Positions 1-9,118 of a stretch of 64,000 bases of DNA are shown in pieces. Location of the stretch: assembly GCF_009796865.1 (NCBI RefSeq), contig NZ_CP047028.1, positions 2,976,001-3,040,000 on the forward strand, written 5' to 3'. Under the pieces are notes generated by a model. That model saw nothing but the letters and a program-made list of their open reading frames with translations. It was not told the DNA's origin and ran no database searches. Within the stretch, counting starts at the first letter, position 1. Every line of letters starts with the position of its first letter. The stretch is from Formosa sp. L2A11. Lineage in GTDB: Bacteria; Bacteroidota; Bacteroidia; Flavobacteriales; Flavobacteriaceae. The translations under genes were made by a program, and so were the position numbers.

Positions 1-1
1 T

Positions 2-1117
2 GACCAAACAAAATCATTTACTAAAGTAGCACAATTAGAAAATGAAAGAGAAGTACTATATGTTGAGAAAAATGAAATTGAAAATGCTATTTCTAGTCTA
101 CAATCAAATTCAGGAGATAGTTTAGATTATGCGAAACACCTAAGACAAACGAAAGCTAAGCAAAATTATAATACTTCAAAAAGTGAATTATCTTGTCCAC
201 TTTGCGATAATTCTGTTTCACATATCAATGAGAACATTAATAAACTAAATGATTCTAAAAATAAACTGATTGAAGAGTTAACAAAAGTAAATACCTTTTC
301 AAAAGACAGTACTCAGATAATAGAGAAATTTAGATTAGACAGAAAATCAATAACCTCTAAAGTAAAATCAATTTCTAAAAGTATTGAAATACTTACAAAA
401 GAAAATATTGATATAGAAAAGATAAAAGGAAAACGAGAATCAATAATACACCAAAAAGGAGTTTTAGAAACAACAATCAAACATCTTTTAGAATCTAACG
501 ATTTATCTAAATTCACTTCAGATTTAATTGGCTTAAAAGAAGAATTAAAATCATATAATAAACAATTATTAAAATATAAAGATTTAAAACTATTCAAATC
601 AGAAACAGAATTATTCATTAAAACACAAATGGATAGAATTGCTAGTAAATTAGATTTTGAAGAAGAACTTAAACCGATTAACTTTCATTTTAATATTGAT
701 GATTTTAGTTTTTATCATAAACATAATTCAGAAAAAATAAGATTGGACGAAATGGGAAGTGGTGCAAATTGGCTAGCCTGTCACCTTTCCTTGTTTTTAT
801 CTTTCTTACATTTATCTTGTAGTAATCCTAATTCAATAATTCCAACTTTCTTAATGATTGACCAACCTAGTCAAGTTTATTTCCCTAGAACCGCTAAGAA
901 GACTGAATTAAATGATCCAGAAGAAAAAGTTGAATTTGATGTTAATATTGAACGAGTAAAAGATATTTTTAAAGTTCTAAGTGAAGAAATTGAGTTAATA
1001 CATGAAAACACAAATACTAAACCTCAAATAATAGTACTAGAACACGCTAAGGAAGATGATTTTGAAGAATATATAATTAGAGATTGGATAAAAAGTGAAG
1101 GTGGTGGCCTGATATAA
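2..1117 (+). CDS. DUF3732-type coiled-coil ATPase, C-terminal part (5' end outside window)
   Basis: The frame is open from base 2, so this is a gene cut by the window edge; 371 residues are visible and the internal ATG at 629 is not the real start. The first 200 or so residues are a charged, K/E/N-rich coiled coil interrupted by CPLC (Cys at partial residues 65 and 68), one half of a Rad50-like zinc hook. The C-terminal part has an MGSGANW signature-like segment followed by FLMIDQPSQVYFP, which looks like a Walker B/D-loop (acidic residue then Q/S), and a final LEHAK switch-like segment. This layout is the DUF3732 family of SMC/Rad50-like ABC ATPases, which I recall from multi-component genome-defence style operons; partners would lie upstream, outside the window. 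Cytoplasmic. The family call rests on remembered motifs. Confidence 0.75.
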   Translation, partial: DQTKSFTKVAQLENEREVLYVEKNEIENAISSLQSNSGDSLDYAKHLRQTKAKQNYNTSKSELSCPLCDNSVSHINENINKLNDSKNKLIEELTKVNTFSKDSTQIIEKFRLDRKSITSKVKSISKSIEILTKENIDIEKIKGKRESIIHQKGVLETTIKHLLESNDLSKFTSDLIGLKEELKSYNKQLLKYKDLKLFKSETELFIKTQMDRIASKLDFEEELKPINFHFNIDDFSFYHKHNSEKIRLDEMGSGANWLACHLSLFLSFLHLSCSNPNSIIPTFLMIDQPSQVYFPRTAKKTELNDPEEKVEFDVNIERVKDIFKVLSEEIELIHENTNTKPQIIVLEHAKEDDFEEYIIRDWIKSEGGGLI

Positions 1118-1194
1118 AAAAGAGTTTTTAGTTAACAATCATCCTCCCCACGCAACCAAATACAGATTAGTACATCTATAAAGAAACTAGCCAA

Positions 1195-1587
1195 ATGAAA
1201 AAAATCATCTTTCTTTCCTTAATCACATTAATATTTTCGAGTTGTTCAGAGTCTGACGACATTATTTATACTTCAGAAATAACAGGAGATTGGCAATGGC
1301 AAAGTGCGTCTGGTGGTTTGGCGGGCATTACAGAAACCCCAGAAAGTACAGGCGAAAGTAGAACGCTTGTAATTTCGGCTGATTCTATTGCAAGTTATCA
1401 AAATCAGGTTTTAAACTTTAAAACGGCTTACACGCTTGAAAACCGAACTTCGGAACTTTTTAACGACACTCAAGAAATGCTAATTCAAGAAAATGGATTC
1501 AGACAAATTATAACTATTTCTAACAATACACTTATTCTTGTGGGCGATTGTAACGACTGTTATACAAACACCTATATTTCAGAGTAA
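1195..1587 (+). CDS. small lipoprotein of unknown function
   Basis: 130 residues starting with MKK and a hydrophobic stretch ending in the lipobox FSSC (Cys near residue 17), followed by SESDD, an acidic linker typical of flavobacterial surface lipoproteins. The mature part begins GDWQW, like the lipocalin-type small lipoproteins of this phylum that open with a GxW motif, and carries a CNDC pair near the C-terminus that could form a disulfide or bind metal. It follows the DUF3732 gene after 77 bases on the same strand but is probably functionally unrelated. Function not recognised. Confidence 0.75.
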   Translation: MKKIIFLSLITLIFSSCSESDDIIYTSEITGDWQWQSASGGLAGITETPESTGESRTLVISADSIASYQNQVLNFKTAYTLENRTSELFNDTQEMLIQENGFRQIITISNNTLILVGDCNDCYTNTYISE

Positions 1588-1688
1588 AGGAACCGCTAAA
1601 GTGTCTTAAAATGTTTAGTTTAGTTTTTATTTCTTAAATTGGTTATTTACTACCAATACTACATCTAAAAAAATTAATCAACATACGT

Positions 1689-2903
1689 ATGAAAAAAAAG
1701 CTACTCCTACTTATTTTAGCATCCTGTTTTTTAGTGAATTGTTCGGCTTTAAAAAGATTAAAAACGGTTACACAAGGTGAAGTTAAACAAGACCAATATT
1801 TTGAAGAAATTCCGTTTAGATATGTTAAAAATCAGATTATTTTAGATGTATATATAGATGGAAAAAACTACCCTTTTATATTCGATACAGGAAATGATTT
1901 AACAATGATAGATTATAGTATAATAGAATCTATTAATCTTAAATCTAATAATGTTAATGGAGATATTTCAGATTCTAATGGCATTAGTAAAGAGAGTACA
2001 TATTACACTATAGCCGACCTAAAGATTGGAAATATCAATTTTCTAAATACAGGCGCATATACTTCAGATCTTTCTTATTCATATCAATTTTTAGGGAAAG
2101 ATAATTACGTAGGAATTATAGGAAGTAATTTAATGCGAAAGGCAAAATGGCAAATAGATTATAAAAATAAAATCCTTAGAATTACTAACAACATAGATGC
2201 ATTTCATATTAGCCCTAATGCCTATCATTTTAACACAAAATCCGGAAAACACGGCGATGCAAAACTAAAATTAAAATTAAATACGTTTGAAGATCTGTTT
2301 ACATTCGATACAGGATCTAGCGGTAACATAAGTACTAAAATAGCTACTTTAAACACTTTAAACACCCTTAATACCATACCTAACATTTCCAAAACAGGTG
2401 TTAATAGTATAGGAGCCAATGGCATATTAACAAGTACCGATTACAGTGCTTTACTGGATTTAGAATTACTTGATAATTTAAAAATTAAAGACCAACTGGT
2501 TACGTTTTCTGAAAATGGATCTAATTTAATAGGTAACACTTTTTTTGAGCATTTTACAGTGACACTAGATTGGAGTAATGAAGTGTTTTATCTAGATCAA
2601 AACGAACCTATTAAGGCTAATATTATCTCTGAATACCAATTGATTTTTCATCCCAATTACTTAACTAATAAAATTATAATTTATGGATATAAAAACGATT
2701 ATCCATTAGAAAATCCTATAGAAATTGGTACACAAATACTAACCATAAATGGCGTAAATGTATCTGGATTAAACACAGAAGCGTTGTATAATTATTGGAC
2801 TAAAAAAGATTTACCAGATACGTTTAGTATTGAAGTTGAAGATCATGAAAACAGAAGGTCTATTACATTAACAAAGAAACAATTACTTCCAATGCAGCAA
2901 TAA
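1689..2903 (+). CDS. retropepsin-like aspartyl protease, two DTG motifs in one chain, PDZ-like end
   Basis: 404 residues with a lipoprotein signal (FLVNCS, Cys about residue 18). Two copies of the aspartyl protease active-site triad are visible: FIFDTGND at residues 64-71 (DTG 66-68) and FTFDTGSS (DTG 207-209). Each is followed by a hydrophobic-hydrophobic-G segment (VGIIGSNLM; NLIGNTFF) as in retropepsins. The last 90 residues, with TQILTINGVNVSGL, resemble the ligand loop of a PDZ domain. Single-chain flavobacterial proteins with aspartyl protease and PDZ parts are known and usually annotated as aspartyl protease family. Likely acts in the periplasm or at the outer membrane. Substrate unknown. 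Confidence 0.85.
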   Translation: MKKKLLLLILASCFLVNCSALKRLKTVTQGEVKQDQYFEEIPFRYVKNQIILDVYIDGKNYPFIFDTGNDLTMIDYSIIESINLKSNNVNGDISDSNGISKESTYYTIADLKIGNINFLNTGAYTSDLSYSYQFLGKDNYVGIIGSNLMRKAKWQIDYKNKILRITNNIDAFHISPNAYHFNTKSGKHGDAKLKLKLNTFEDLFTFDTGSSGNISTKIATLNTLNTLNTIPNISKTGVNSIGANGILTSTDYSALLDLELLDNLKIKDQLVTFSENGSNLIGNTFFEHFTVTLDWSNEVFYLDQNEPIKANIISEYQLIFHPNYLTNKIIIYGYKNDYPLENPIEIGTQILTINGVNVSGLNTEALYNYWTKKDLPDTFSIEVEDHENRRSITLTKKQLLPMQQ

Positions 2904-3010
2904 TATAATTACTTGTCCTAACACTAAAACGTGCTAATAAGAACTATTCCGTTTGTATTTATTACTTTAGCCTCTTTTTCAATACTTTTTATTAAATACC
3001 AAAGCGCGCC

Positions 3011-3925
3011 GTGAATATTAAAAACATTATAGAAAACTGCTACAATCAAGTTAAAGGCATAGAAAACGAAGGCCATTTAGCAGCTTACATTCCTGAATTG
3101 GCAAATATAAACCCTGAAAAATTTGGGGTATACATTACCACCATGGACCAAAGCGGATTTGGTATGGGCGATTGCGACGAAAAATTCTCTATACAGAGTA
3201 TTGCCAAAGTTTTATCGTTAGTGATGGCTTATAAAATTTTAGGTAAAAAAATCTGGGAACGCGTAGATGTAGAACCATCAGGGAATGCATTTAACTCGTT
3301 ATTACAATTGGAGGTTGAAAAGGGAATTCCTAGAAATCCGTTTATAAATGCGGGTGCTTTAGTTATTTCGGACATATTATTAACAGAATTAGCACACCCA
3401 AAAGCCGACTTTTTAGATTTTGTAAGACGTATTTCTAATAACCCAAACATTAACTATTGCAGTAAAATTGCAGAGTCTGAGAAAAAAGTAGGTTATAGAA
3501 ATATTGCTTTATGTAATTTTATTAAGTCTTTAGGAAACATAACTAACGAACCGGACGATGTGCTGGATTTCTATTTTAATCTGTGCTCGTTAGAAATGAA
3601 TTGTAAAGACCTTTCTGAGCTCTTTCTATTCTTAGCCAATAACGGCTGTTGTACCTATACCAAAGAAGAAATACTTACCGAACGCCAGTCTAAACGTATA
3701 AATGCTTTAATGCAAACCTGCGGATTTTACGACGAGTCTGGAGAATTTGCTTTTGAAGTTGGATTGCCAGGAAAAAGTGGCGTTGGTGGCGGTATTGTAG
3801 CTGTGCATCCAGACAAATATACCATTGCGGTTTGGAGTCCGAAATTAAATGATAATGGAAATTCGTTTAAAGGAATGAAATTCTTAGAAGCCTTTACAAC
3901 AGAGTCTAAACTGTCTATTTTTTAG
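3011..3925 (+). CDS. glsA: glutaminase A
   Basis: Hydrolyses L-glutamine to glutamate and ammonia. The 304-residue length fits the serine-dependent bacterial glutaminase family. Visible motifs are SIAK at residues 63-66 (the beta-lactamase-like SxxK catalytic pair), NPFINAGA, and the C-terminal GLPGKSGVGGGI. The start is GTG at 3011; no ATG lies close enough upstream and the protein begins at the expected place (IIENCYNQVK). No signal peptide, so cytoplasmic. It stands alone between lipoprotein genes, with a 107-base gap before it. Confidence 0.95.
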   Translation: MNIKNIIENCYNQVKGIENEGHLAAYIPELANINPEKFGVYITTMDQSGFGMGDCDEKFSIQSIAKVLSLVMAYKILGKKIWERVDVEPSGNAFNSLLQLEVEKGIPRNPFINAGALVISDILLTELAHPKADFLDFVRRISNNPNINYCSKIAESEKKVGYRNIALCNFIKSLGNITNEPDDVLDFYFNLCSLEMNCKDLSELFLFLANNGCCTYTKEEILTERQSKRINALMQTCGFYDESGEFAFEVGLPGKSGVGGGIVAVHPDKYTIAVWSPKLNDNGNSFKGMKFLEAFTTESKLSIF

Positions 3926-3995
3926 AGGTTTAATAAAAAAAATAGATCTACTACGTAATCTTTTTCTTATATTGTCTTCTATAAAAAAAGCAATA

Positions 3996-4412
3996 ATGAA
4001 GAAGTTCTACCCGATTATATTGTGTGTGTTTTTGTTACTGAGTTTTGCGTGCAATTCTGATGATGACACAACTAATAACGATCAATTTTACGGAAATTAC
4101 ACCGGAGAGTTCACTGTTACATATAACGACAGTATAACTTATTCTAACCCTGTAACGGTTCAATTTAATACAGATAATACTTATATATCTAGCGGAAATG
4201 AAAATAATTTTCCTGCTGGTGGCAGCGGAAGTTTTAATAGTAATGTAACAACTTTAGAATTTTTTGATGAAAATTTTTGGACAGCGAATTTTGATTGGGA
4301 TCTTATTCTAAACGAAAGCTACGATTATACAAAAACGGGAGATTCTCTGGTATTCTCTGCCTCTAAAAACAATATAGGGTACTACAGCTACAAATTAGTT
4401 AAATCTGAATAG
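3996..4412 (+). CDS. small lipoprotein of unknown function
   Basis: The ATG at 3996 is preferred because it puts a lipoprotein signal at the N-terminus (MKKFYPIIL..LLSFAC then NSDDD); a TTG further upstream at 3972 would add eight residues in front of it. The mature protein of about 120 residues starts FYGNYTGEFTVTY, a beta-rich pattern seen in small lipocalin-like flavobacterial lipoproteins. It is followed within 50 bases by another small lipoprotein gene. No catalytic motif seen. Confidence 0.7.
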   Translation: MKKFYPIILCVFLLLSFACNSDDDTTNNDQFYGNYTGEFTVTYNDSITYSNPVTVQFNTDNTYISSGNENNFPAGGSGSFNSNVTTLEFFDENFWTANFDWDLILNESYDYTKTGDSLVFSASKNNIGYYSYKLVKSE

Positions 4413-4455
4413 TAATATCAACATAAAATCAATACTAATTTGTAAAACTAAAACA

Positions 4456-4954
4456 ATGAAAAAGCTTTACATATTTGTGCTACTAGGTGTATTAGTGTTT
4501 TCCTGCAGCAGTGACGATGATGGCTACGGAGAAACTTACAATTACACGTTTACCGAACAAAGTGAATTGACTGTGGTGTCTTATGATACTGAAACCTACA
4601 TTAAATATGGTGAAGTTAATCCTGGTGAAAAATTAGTTTTTTGAATATATGTATGATGCCGGACAAGATTTAAACACGTATGACGGTGGATTTACAGAAT
4701 GGATTAGATTCGAAATCGATCCGGAGTTAGACCGTTTTTCGTACACAGATACAGAACTAGTTGCTATTGATGCTGTATATACAAAGTCATGTTTCTGCTT
4801 TTTCCCTTATAACGAAGCTAAAGATGTAAATCCTAGAGGAACAATAAGCGGAGAAAAAACATCTGATACAACTTGGGAAATAAATTTAGATGTTACTTTT
4901 TATGGCGATGAACACAAAACCATAGATACTAAATTTAAACTAACCAAAAATTAA
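4456..4954 (+). pseudogene. lipoprotein gene with a single-base frameshift in a T tract
   Basis: Frame one (4456-4644) encodes a lipoprotein signal (LVFSC-SSDDD) and about 45 mature residues, then stops at TGA right after a run of six T. Reading on with one T fewer gives LVFEYMYDAGQD and an uninterrupted frame to 4954, ending KFKLTKN. The joined product would be about 165 residues, a size normal for neighbouring lipoproteins, and the second half alone has no plausible signal or start context. I therefore read one gene with a +1 T. It could be a true mutation, slippage-based on/off switching, or a homopolymer sequencing error. The CFCF near the middle of the second half is the only notable motif. 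Confidence 0.75.
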
Positions 4955-4977
4955 GGATTATACAGACAAAACCTAAC

Positions 4978-5232
4978 GTGCACCTGTCCAAACAAGAACT
5001 TTCAAGATTAACAGATCAAGAATTATTAGACAAAACAAAACAAGTAAAATCCTTTGCTATTATTAACGCCACTCTTATTGGTCTTATGGCTGGTATAATT
5101 GTATATAGTGTAGTAAAAAACACCCTTGGTTTAGTGACCTTAATTCCGTTATTTTTCATCTATAAATTTGTTAATCGTTCTAAAGAAAACAAAGAAATAG
5201 CACAACTTTTAAAAGATCGTGGTTTAAAATAA
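4978..5232 (+). CDS. small two-helix membrane protein
   Basis: 84 residues from a GTG start. The N-terminus is an amphipathic LSKQELSRLTDQELLDKTKQ stretch, followed by two hydrophobic helices (about residues 26-46 and 50-66) and a basic tail ending LLKDRGLK. This architecture is a common Bacteroidota family of unknown role. It begins 23 bases after the frameshifted lipoprotein gene. Function not known. Confidence 0.65.
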   Translation: MHLSKQELSRLTDQELLDKTKQVKSFAIINATLIGLMAGIIVYSVVKNTLGLVTLIPLFFIYKFVNRSKENKEIAQLLKDRGLK

Positions 5233-5391
5233 ACCTAATTTTCAGCACTTTTATTGATGGAATAATCAGCCATATTACTTAAATTAAGATTAAAACGTCT
5301 TTTATTTTCATTAACATAAACACTTTCAACCAACAAACCTAATCTACTATAATACAGCAATTAATAAAATATTAATTCACACTATTTTAAC

Positions 5392-5835
5392 GTGGCTTAT
5401 AAAACATTAACTATTATACCCGTTTTAAGATTAGGAAACTTTAAAAAAATTACAGAAATTCGCGAAGTGAAAACAGCGACATTACTTTTAGCGTTATTTC
5501 TAGTTTTTAAACCACTAATTCCATTAGTGGAATACGCTGCGTTTTACGATTATATTAAAAATGAGCTTTGTGTAAATAAAGACGTTCCAGAAATGCATTG
5601 TAATGGAAAATGTCATTTAAAAGCACAATTAGCAAAAGCTTCAGATTCAGAAAAGGGTAATAACGATAAAGGAAGTTCTTTTTCTTTCGAAAACACCTTA
5701 GTTTTCTTTCAAGACGCAAATATTAATTTTCTATTGTTCTTTCCTAAAGAGCAACCATTAAAAATAGATACTTCTTATAACAAAATTTACAAGTTCCGTT
5801 ATATGGGCTTTGTATTTCATCCACCACTCGTATAG
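5392..5835 (+). CDS. small membrane protein with CNGKC motif, upstream of copper genes
   Basis: 147 residues from GTG at 5392; a second GTG at 5467 would start the protein at VKTATLLLALFLVFKP, which looks more like the usual start of this family, so the N-terminal 25 residues are doubtful. One hydrophobic helix is followed by YDYIKNELCVNK, then MHCNGKCHL, then a hydrophilic spacer and a second hydrophobic part. Small proteins with a C..N.P.(M/L)xCxGKC(H/Y)L core are frequent in Bacteroidota beside metal-uptake TonB receptors. The three cysteines and the M/H next to them could bind a metal. The position upstream of the copper island supports a metal-related role, by inference. Confidence 0.65.
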   Translation: MAYKTLTIIPVLRLGNFKKITEIREVKTATLLLALFLVFKPLIPLVEYAAFYDYIKNELCVNKDVPEMHCNGKCHLKAQLAKASDSEKGNNDKGSSFSFENTLVFFQDANINFLLFFPKEQPLKIDTSYNKIYKFRYMGFVFHPPLV

Positions 5836-6168
5836 CTTCATTATACAAATAGAAACTCCATAACTCATGCTTGGTATTTTGCAAAACTTAGGTTTAGCAA
5901 CTTGCTTGTATATGCTTTTTTATGTTCACACATATAAAAAAGTATACCCATTTGTTACAGCTTTAAAGTAGGTTAAATTTCTACTAAGCTTTCGTTATGC
6001 ATCTTATATGCGAGTATTCTATTTATGTCTTGTAGCGACCTGATTGTGATTAAAATAATTGCATCAACCTAAAATAGAACTATCCTTTTTGAATGTTTCA
6101 AAATAGAAAAGTTCCTGTATTTGCGCTACTCTATTTTCAACAGTTTTTAATGAAACAGTCCATAAATA
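5836..6168. other. 333-base gap before the copper island
   Basis: No open frame with coding character. Ordinary AT-rich leader sequence; it should hold the promoter of the lipoprotein-receptor-MbnP-MbnH run. I saw no clear palindromic operator or riboswitch-like structure. Confidence 0.5.
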
Positions 6169-7092
6169 ATGAAACGTTTACACTTTTTTGTAATCGTAAT
6201 TTTCGTTGTGGTATCATCGTGTACCGTAGAGAAAACCGATTACGAAGCTGAATTAAGCACCGAAACGACCGAATATATAGAATACGAAAACGTAACGTCT
6301 ATAACAAGCGGAGATTATACCATAAATTTAGAAGCCTTAAATGGTACGCTTTACAAAGGCTATAACGAGATCCATTTAAACATAATAAACACAGTAACCA
6401 GTGAAGCTTTGCAAAATGCAGATGTTACGTTTTTACCCATCTTTACAGATGCTAATGGAAACACATCTTCTTGTCCGCATGCTTATAATTTAAAATATGA
6501 TGCTACAGAAGATTATTATTCTGGATTTGCCGTATTTACAAGTGAAAGTGACACTACAGTAAGTTGTCAGTTATTTATAGCCTTTCAGGTTGGGACTCAA
6601 TCGTATGCTATTAATCAACCTATTACAGTTGAAGAACAGACCAATCTAAATTTAAATATGACTGCCTTTACAGGAAGTGATAACGAACAATACTTTATTG
6701 CTCTAGTCGCTCCACAAAGTCCGGGTGTTGCAGAAAACGATTTGGTTGTTGGAATTTACAAATACAATCAGCCCACAGAAGCAGCAGGAACTTTTCCAGA
6801 TCTGTCTCAATATTCTTATTCTGCAGTGCAAGATTACACCTTGTTTTTAGACCCGAGAATGCCAGAAGCATCTATGGGAAATCACTCGTCTCCTAACAAT
6901 GTAGATTTAACTATGGAAAGTGATAGTTTATATCACGGTGTTGTGAATTACACCATGACAGGAAACTGGACCTTAAATTTTATACTTCAAAATGCAGCCG
7001 GAGAAACGTTAAAAGGCACAGAAGTTTCTACAGAGTTTACCCCGGGAATTGAAGGCGCTAAAAGTGAACTTTATATCGATATATTATTTTAG
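6169..7092 (+). CDS. lipoprotein with YtkA/FixH-like domain, putative copper binder
   Basis: 307 residues with a lipoprotein signal (VVVSSC, Cys 18). The C-terminal third carries DPRMPEASMGNHSSPNN followed by YHGVVNYTMTGNWTL, which matches the M..MG.HSSP....G.Y.G.v.ftM.G.W pattern of the YtkA/FixH-like fold often found beside copper proteins. The Met and His residues there are plausible copper ligands. It ends two bases before the TonB-dependent receptor, so the two are surely co-transcribed. Probably delivers or senses copper at the outer membrane or periplasm (inference). Confidence 0.75.
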   Translation: MKRLHFFVIVIFVVVSSCTVEKTDYEAELSTETTEYIEYENVTSITSGDYTINLEALNGTLYKGYNEIHLNIINTVTSEALQNADVTFLPIFTDANGNTSSCPHAYNLKYDATEDYYSGFAVFTSESDTTVSCQLFIAFQVGTQSYAINQPITVEEQTNLNLNMTAFTGSDNEQYFIALVAPQSPGVAENDLVVGIYKYNQPTEAAGTFPDLSQYSYSAVQDYTLFLDPRMPEASMGNHSSPNNVDLTMESDSLYHGVVNYTMTGNWTLNFILQNAAGETLKGTEVSTEFTPGIEGAKSELYIDILF

Positions 7093-7094
7093 GC

Positions 7095-9080
7095 ATGAAA
7101 CGCATAACACTTATAATACTTGTATTAGGTACTTTCGCAAATGCTCAGAATACACCGATAAAAAGGGATAGTTCGGATGTGGTTTTAGATGAAGTTCTTG
7201 TTATTGCTGCTAAAAAAAACAAGATAGAAACAGATATGAAAATGGCTGTTTCTGTAGATGAATTTTTAGCATCGTCAGACAATATTAGCTTTATTAAACG
7301 TGGTGCTTACGCCTGGGAACCGTTACTTAATAATATGAGTACCGAACGCTCTAACGTTACTATTGATGGGATGCATATTTTTGGTGCTTGTACCGATAAA
7401 ATGGATCCGGTAACATCTTATGTAGAAACTAATAGCTTGTCTGATATTGATGTAAAATCAGGGCAAGAAGGAAGCATGCATGGTGCAACCGTAGCTGGAA
7501 GTATAGATTTAAAACGAAAAAGTACAGCATTTGGAATAGGACAAACCTGGAACGGTGCATACCAAGCAGGTTTTGAGTTTAATAACAACCAGTTTTTTAA
7601 CCTCGGAAATGTATCGTACTCAAGTGATAAACTGGTGGCAGACGGAAGTATCTCGTATAGAAAAGCAAAAAATTATACAGATGGGAATAATGATGAAGTT
7701 GAACATTCGCAATACGAAAAATTCAATACATCTTTAGGTCTTGCTTATAAAACAACAAATTTATCGTCTGTGCGAGTAGATGCTATTTTCGATAAAGCCC
7801 AAGATGTTGGTTACCCCGCATTACCTATGGATTTATCATTATCTAGAGCATTAATTACCTCTGTAGCATACAAACAACTTTTTGAAGATAAACTGATAAA
7901 AGTTTGGGATACTAAAGTGTATTTTAATGCTATAGAACACTATATGGACGACACTACCCGACCAGAAAACTTAGTGCATATGGATATGCCTGGTTGGAGC
8001 ACAACGTATGGTTTATTGTCTAAAGTAAATTTGAAAACAGAAAATTATGCTTCTGAAATACAAATTAATGCTTACAATAATTTATCTATTGCAGAAATGC
8101 GTATGTATCCCCAAGATTACAGCGAAACAACCATGTTTGCATATAGTTGGCCTTGGGTAACCACACGTTATGCTGGACTTTCTATGAGTAATTCGTGGGA
8201 TATTTCAGAAAAGAGCCAGTTAAATTTTGGAGGAACTTTAGGTGTAAATTACAATTACTCTAAATACATAGAATTTAATTGGATTTTTCATCCTGGAGCA
8301 TCTCAAGAGAAAACACGTTTTCTACCAAATTTATATGCAAGTTATAAATTTAACACGGCTGGTTTTGATGCCTCTGTTGGTGGTGGTTACGGGCATAGAG
8401 CACCATCTGTTTCCGAAGGTTACGGATATTATATTTATAACAGTTTTGATAGATATGATTATATAGGAAATCCAGATTTAAAAAACGAAATCTCTTATGA
8501 AGCCAATGCAAGTGCTGGTTTTAAAAACAAAAAAGGAGGTATTCAGGCGCAAGTAAACTATTTCTATATTCAGAATTATATTATCGGACGCATTTTAAGT
8601 CAGGGAAGTCCAATGAATTATCAGTCGGTTGGAGTAAAAGGATATACGTCTTTAGATCATGCCACATTATTTAATTTCTCAATGCATGCCAACTACTCTA
8701 TTTTAGACAATTTACACTGGAAAGGGACATTAACTTATGCACGCGGATTAGATGAAAACAAAAATAATTTACCATTTATTCGCCCTTTGAGTTATCAGAC
8801 TTCTTTGCATTATTCGTATCAAAAATTTGGTATTAGAACGTCTTTTAATGGCGATTTAAAACAAATTAATTACAGTCCAGAATATGGAGAAGATGAAACA
8901 CCATCTTACACCAATTGGAACATCTCTGCAGATTACACATTTTACATTAAAAATTACAAAACAGTATTTCAATTAGGTGCAGAAAATGTATTTAACACCT
9001 ACTATAGCACCTATGCAGACTGGGGAAATATCCCGAGAATGGGACGTAATATTTTTACGTCTTTAAAAATAGACCTATAA
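7095..9080 (+). CDS. TonB-dependent copper receptor, OprC/NosA-like
   Basis: 661 residues: signal peptide (to FANAQ), plug domain, then a beta-barrel ending in IFTSLKIDL. The plug has IDGMHIFGACTDKMDPVTSY, in which Cys99 and Met103 form a CxxxM; the barrel has IEHYMDD with His282-x-Met284. CxxxM plus HxM is the copper site described for Pseudomonas OprC, and the GM....C..(R/K)MDP.TSY block is typical of the OprC/NosA copper receptor family. Size also fits that family rather than the much larger SusC type. Neighbours are a YtkA-like lipoprotein (2 bases upstream) and MbnP (38 bases downstream). Outer membrane, energised by TonB. Copper specificity is inferred from motif and context. Confidence 0.88.
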   Translation: MKRITLIILVLGTFANAQNTPIKRDSSDVVLDEVLVIAAKKNKIETDMKMAVSVDEFLASSDNISFIKRGAYAWEPLLNNMSTERSNVTIDGMHIFGACTDKMDPVTSYVETNSLSDIDVKSGQEGSMHGATVAGSIDLKRKSTAFGIGQTWNGAYQAGFEFNNNQFFNLGNVSYSSDKLVADGSISYRKAKNYTDGNNDEVEHSQYEKFNTSLGLAYKTTNLSSVRVDAIFDKAQDVGYPALPMDLSLSRALITSVAYKQLFEDKLIKVWDTKVYFNAIEHYMDDTTRPENLVHMDMPGWSTTYGLLSKVNLKTENYASEIQINAYNNLSIAEMRMYPQDYSETTMFAYSWPWVTTRYAGLSMSNSWDISEKSQLNFGGTLGVNYNYSKYIEFNWIFHPGASQEKTRFLPNLYASYKFNTAGFDASVGGGYGHRAPSVSEGYGYYIYNSFDRYDYIGNPDLKNEISYEANASAGFKNKKGGIQAQVNYFYIQNYIIGRILSQGSPMNYQSVGVKGYTSLDHATLFNFSMHANYSILDNLHWKGTLTYARGLDENKNNLPFIRPLSYQTSLHYSYQKFGIRTSFNGDLKQINYSPEYGEDETPSYTNWNISADYTFYIKNYKTVFQLGAENVFNTYYSTYADWGNIPRMGRNIFTSLKIDL

Positions 9081-9118
9081 AAATTAACCAAATAACTATT
9101 AATAATTAAATCAAAGAA

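Noticed and set aside
313..618. Minus-strand frame opposite the DUF3732 gene
   Set aside because: Lies antisense to a clear coding frame with no conserved motif; a shadow.
4649..4954. Independent 101-residue gene
   Set aside because: No signal or start context, and it joins in frame with the preceding lipoprotein if one T is removed; treated as one frameshifted gene.
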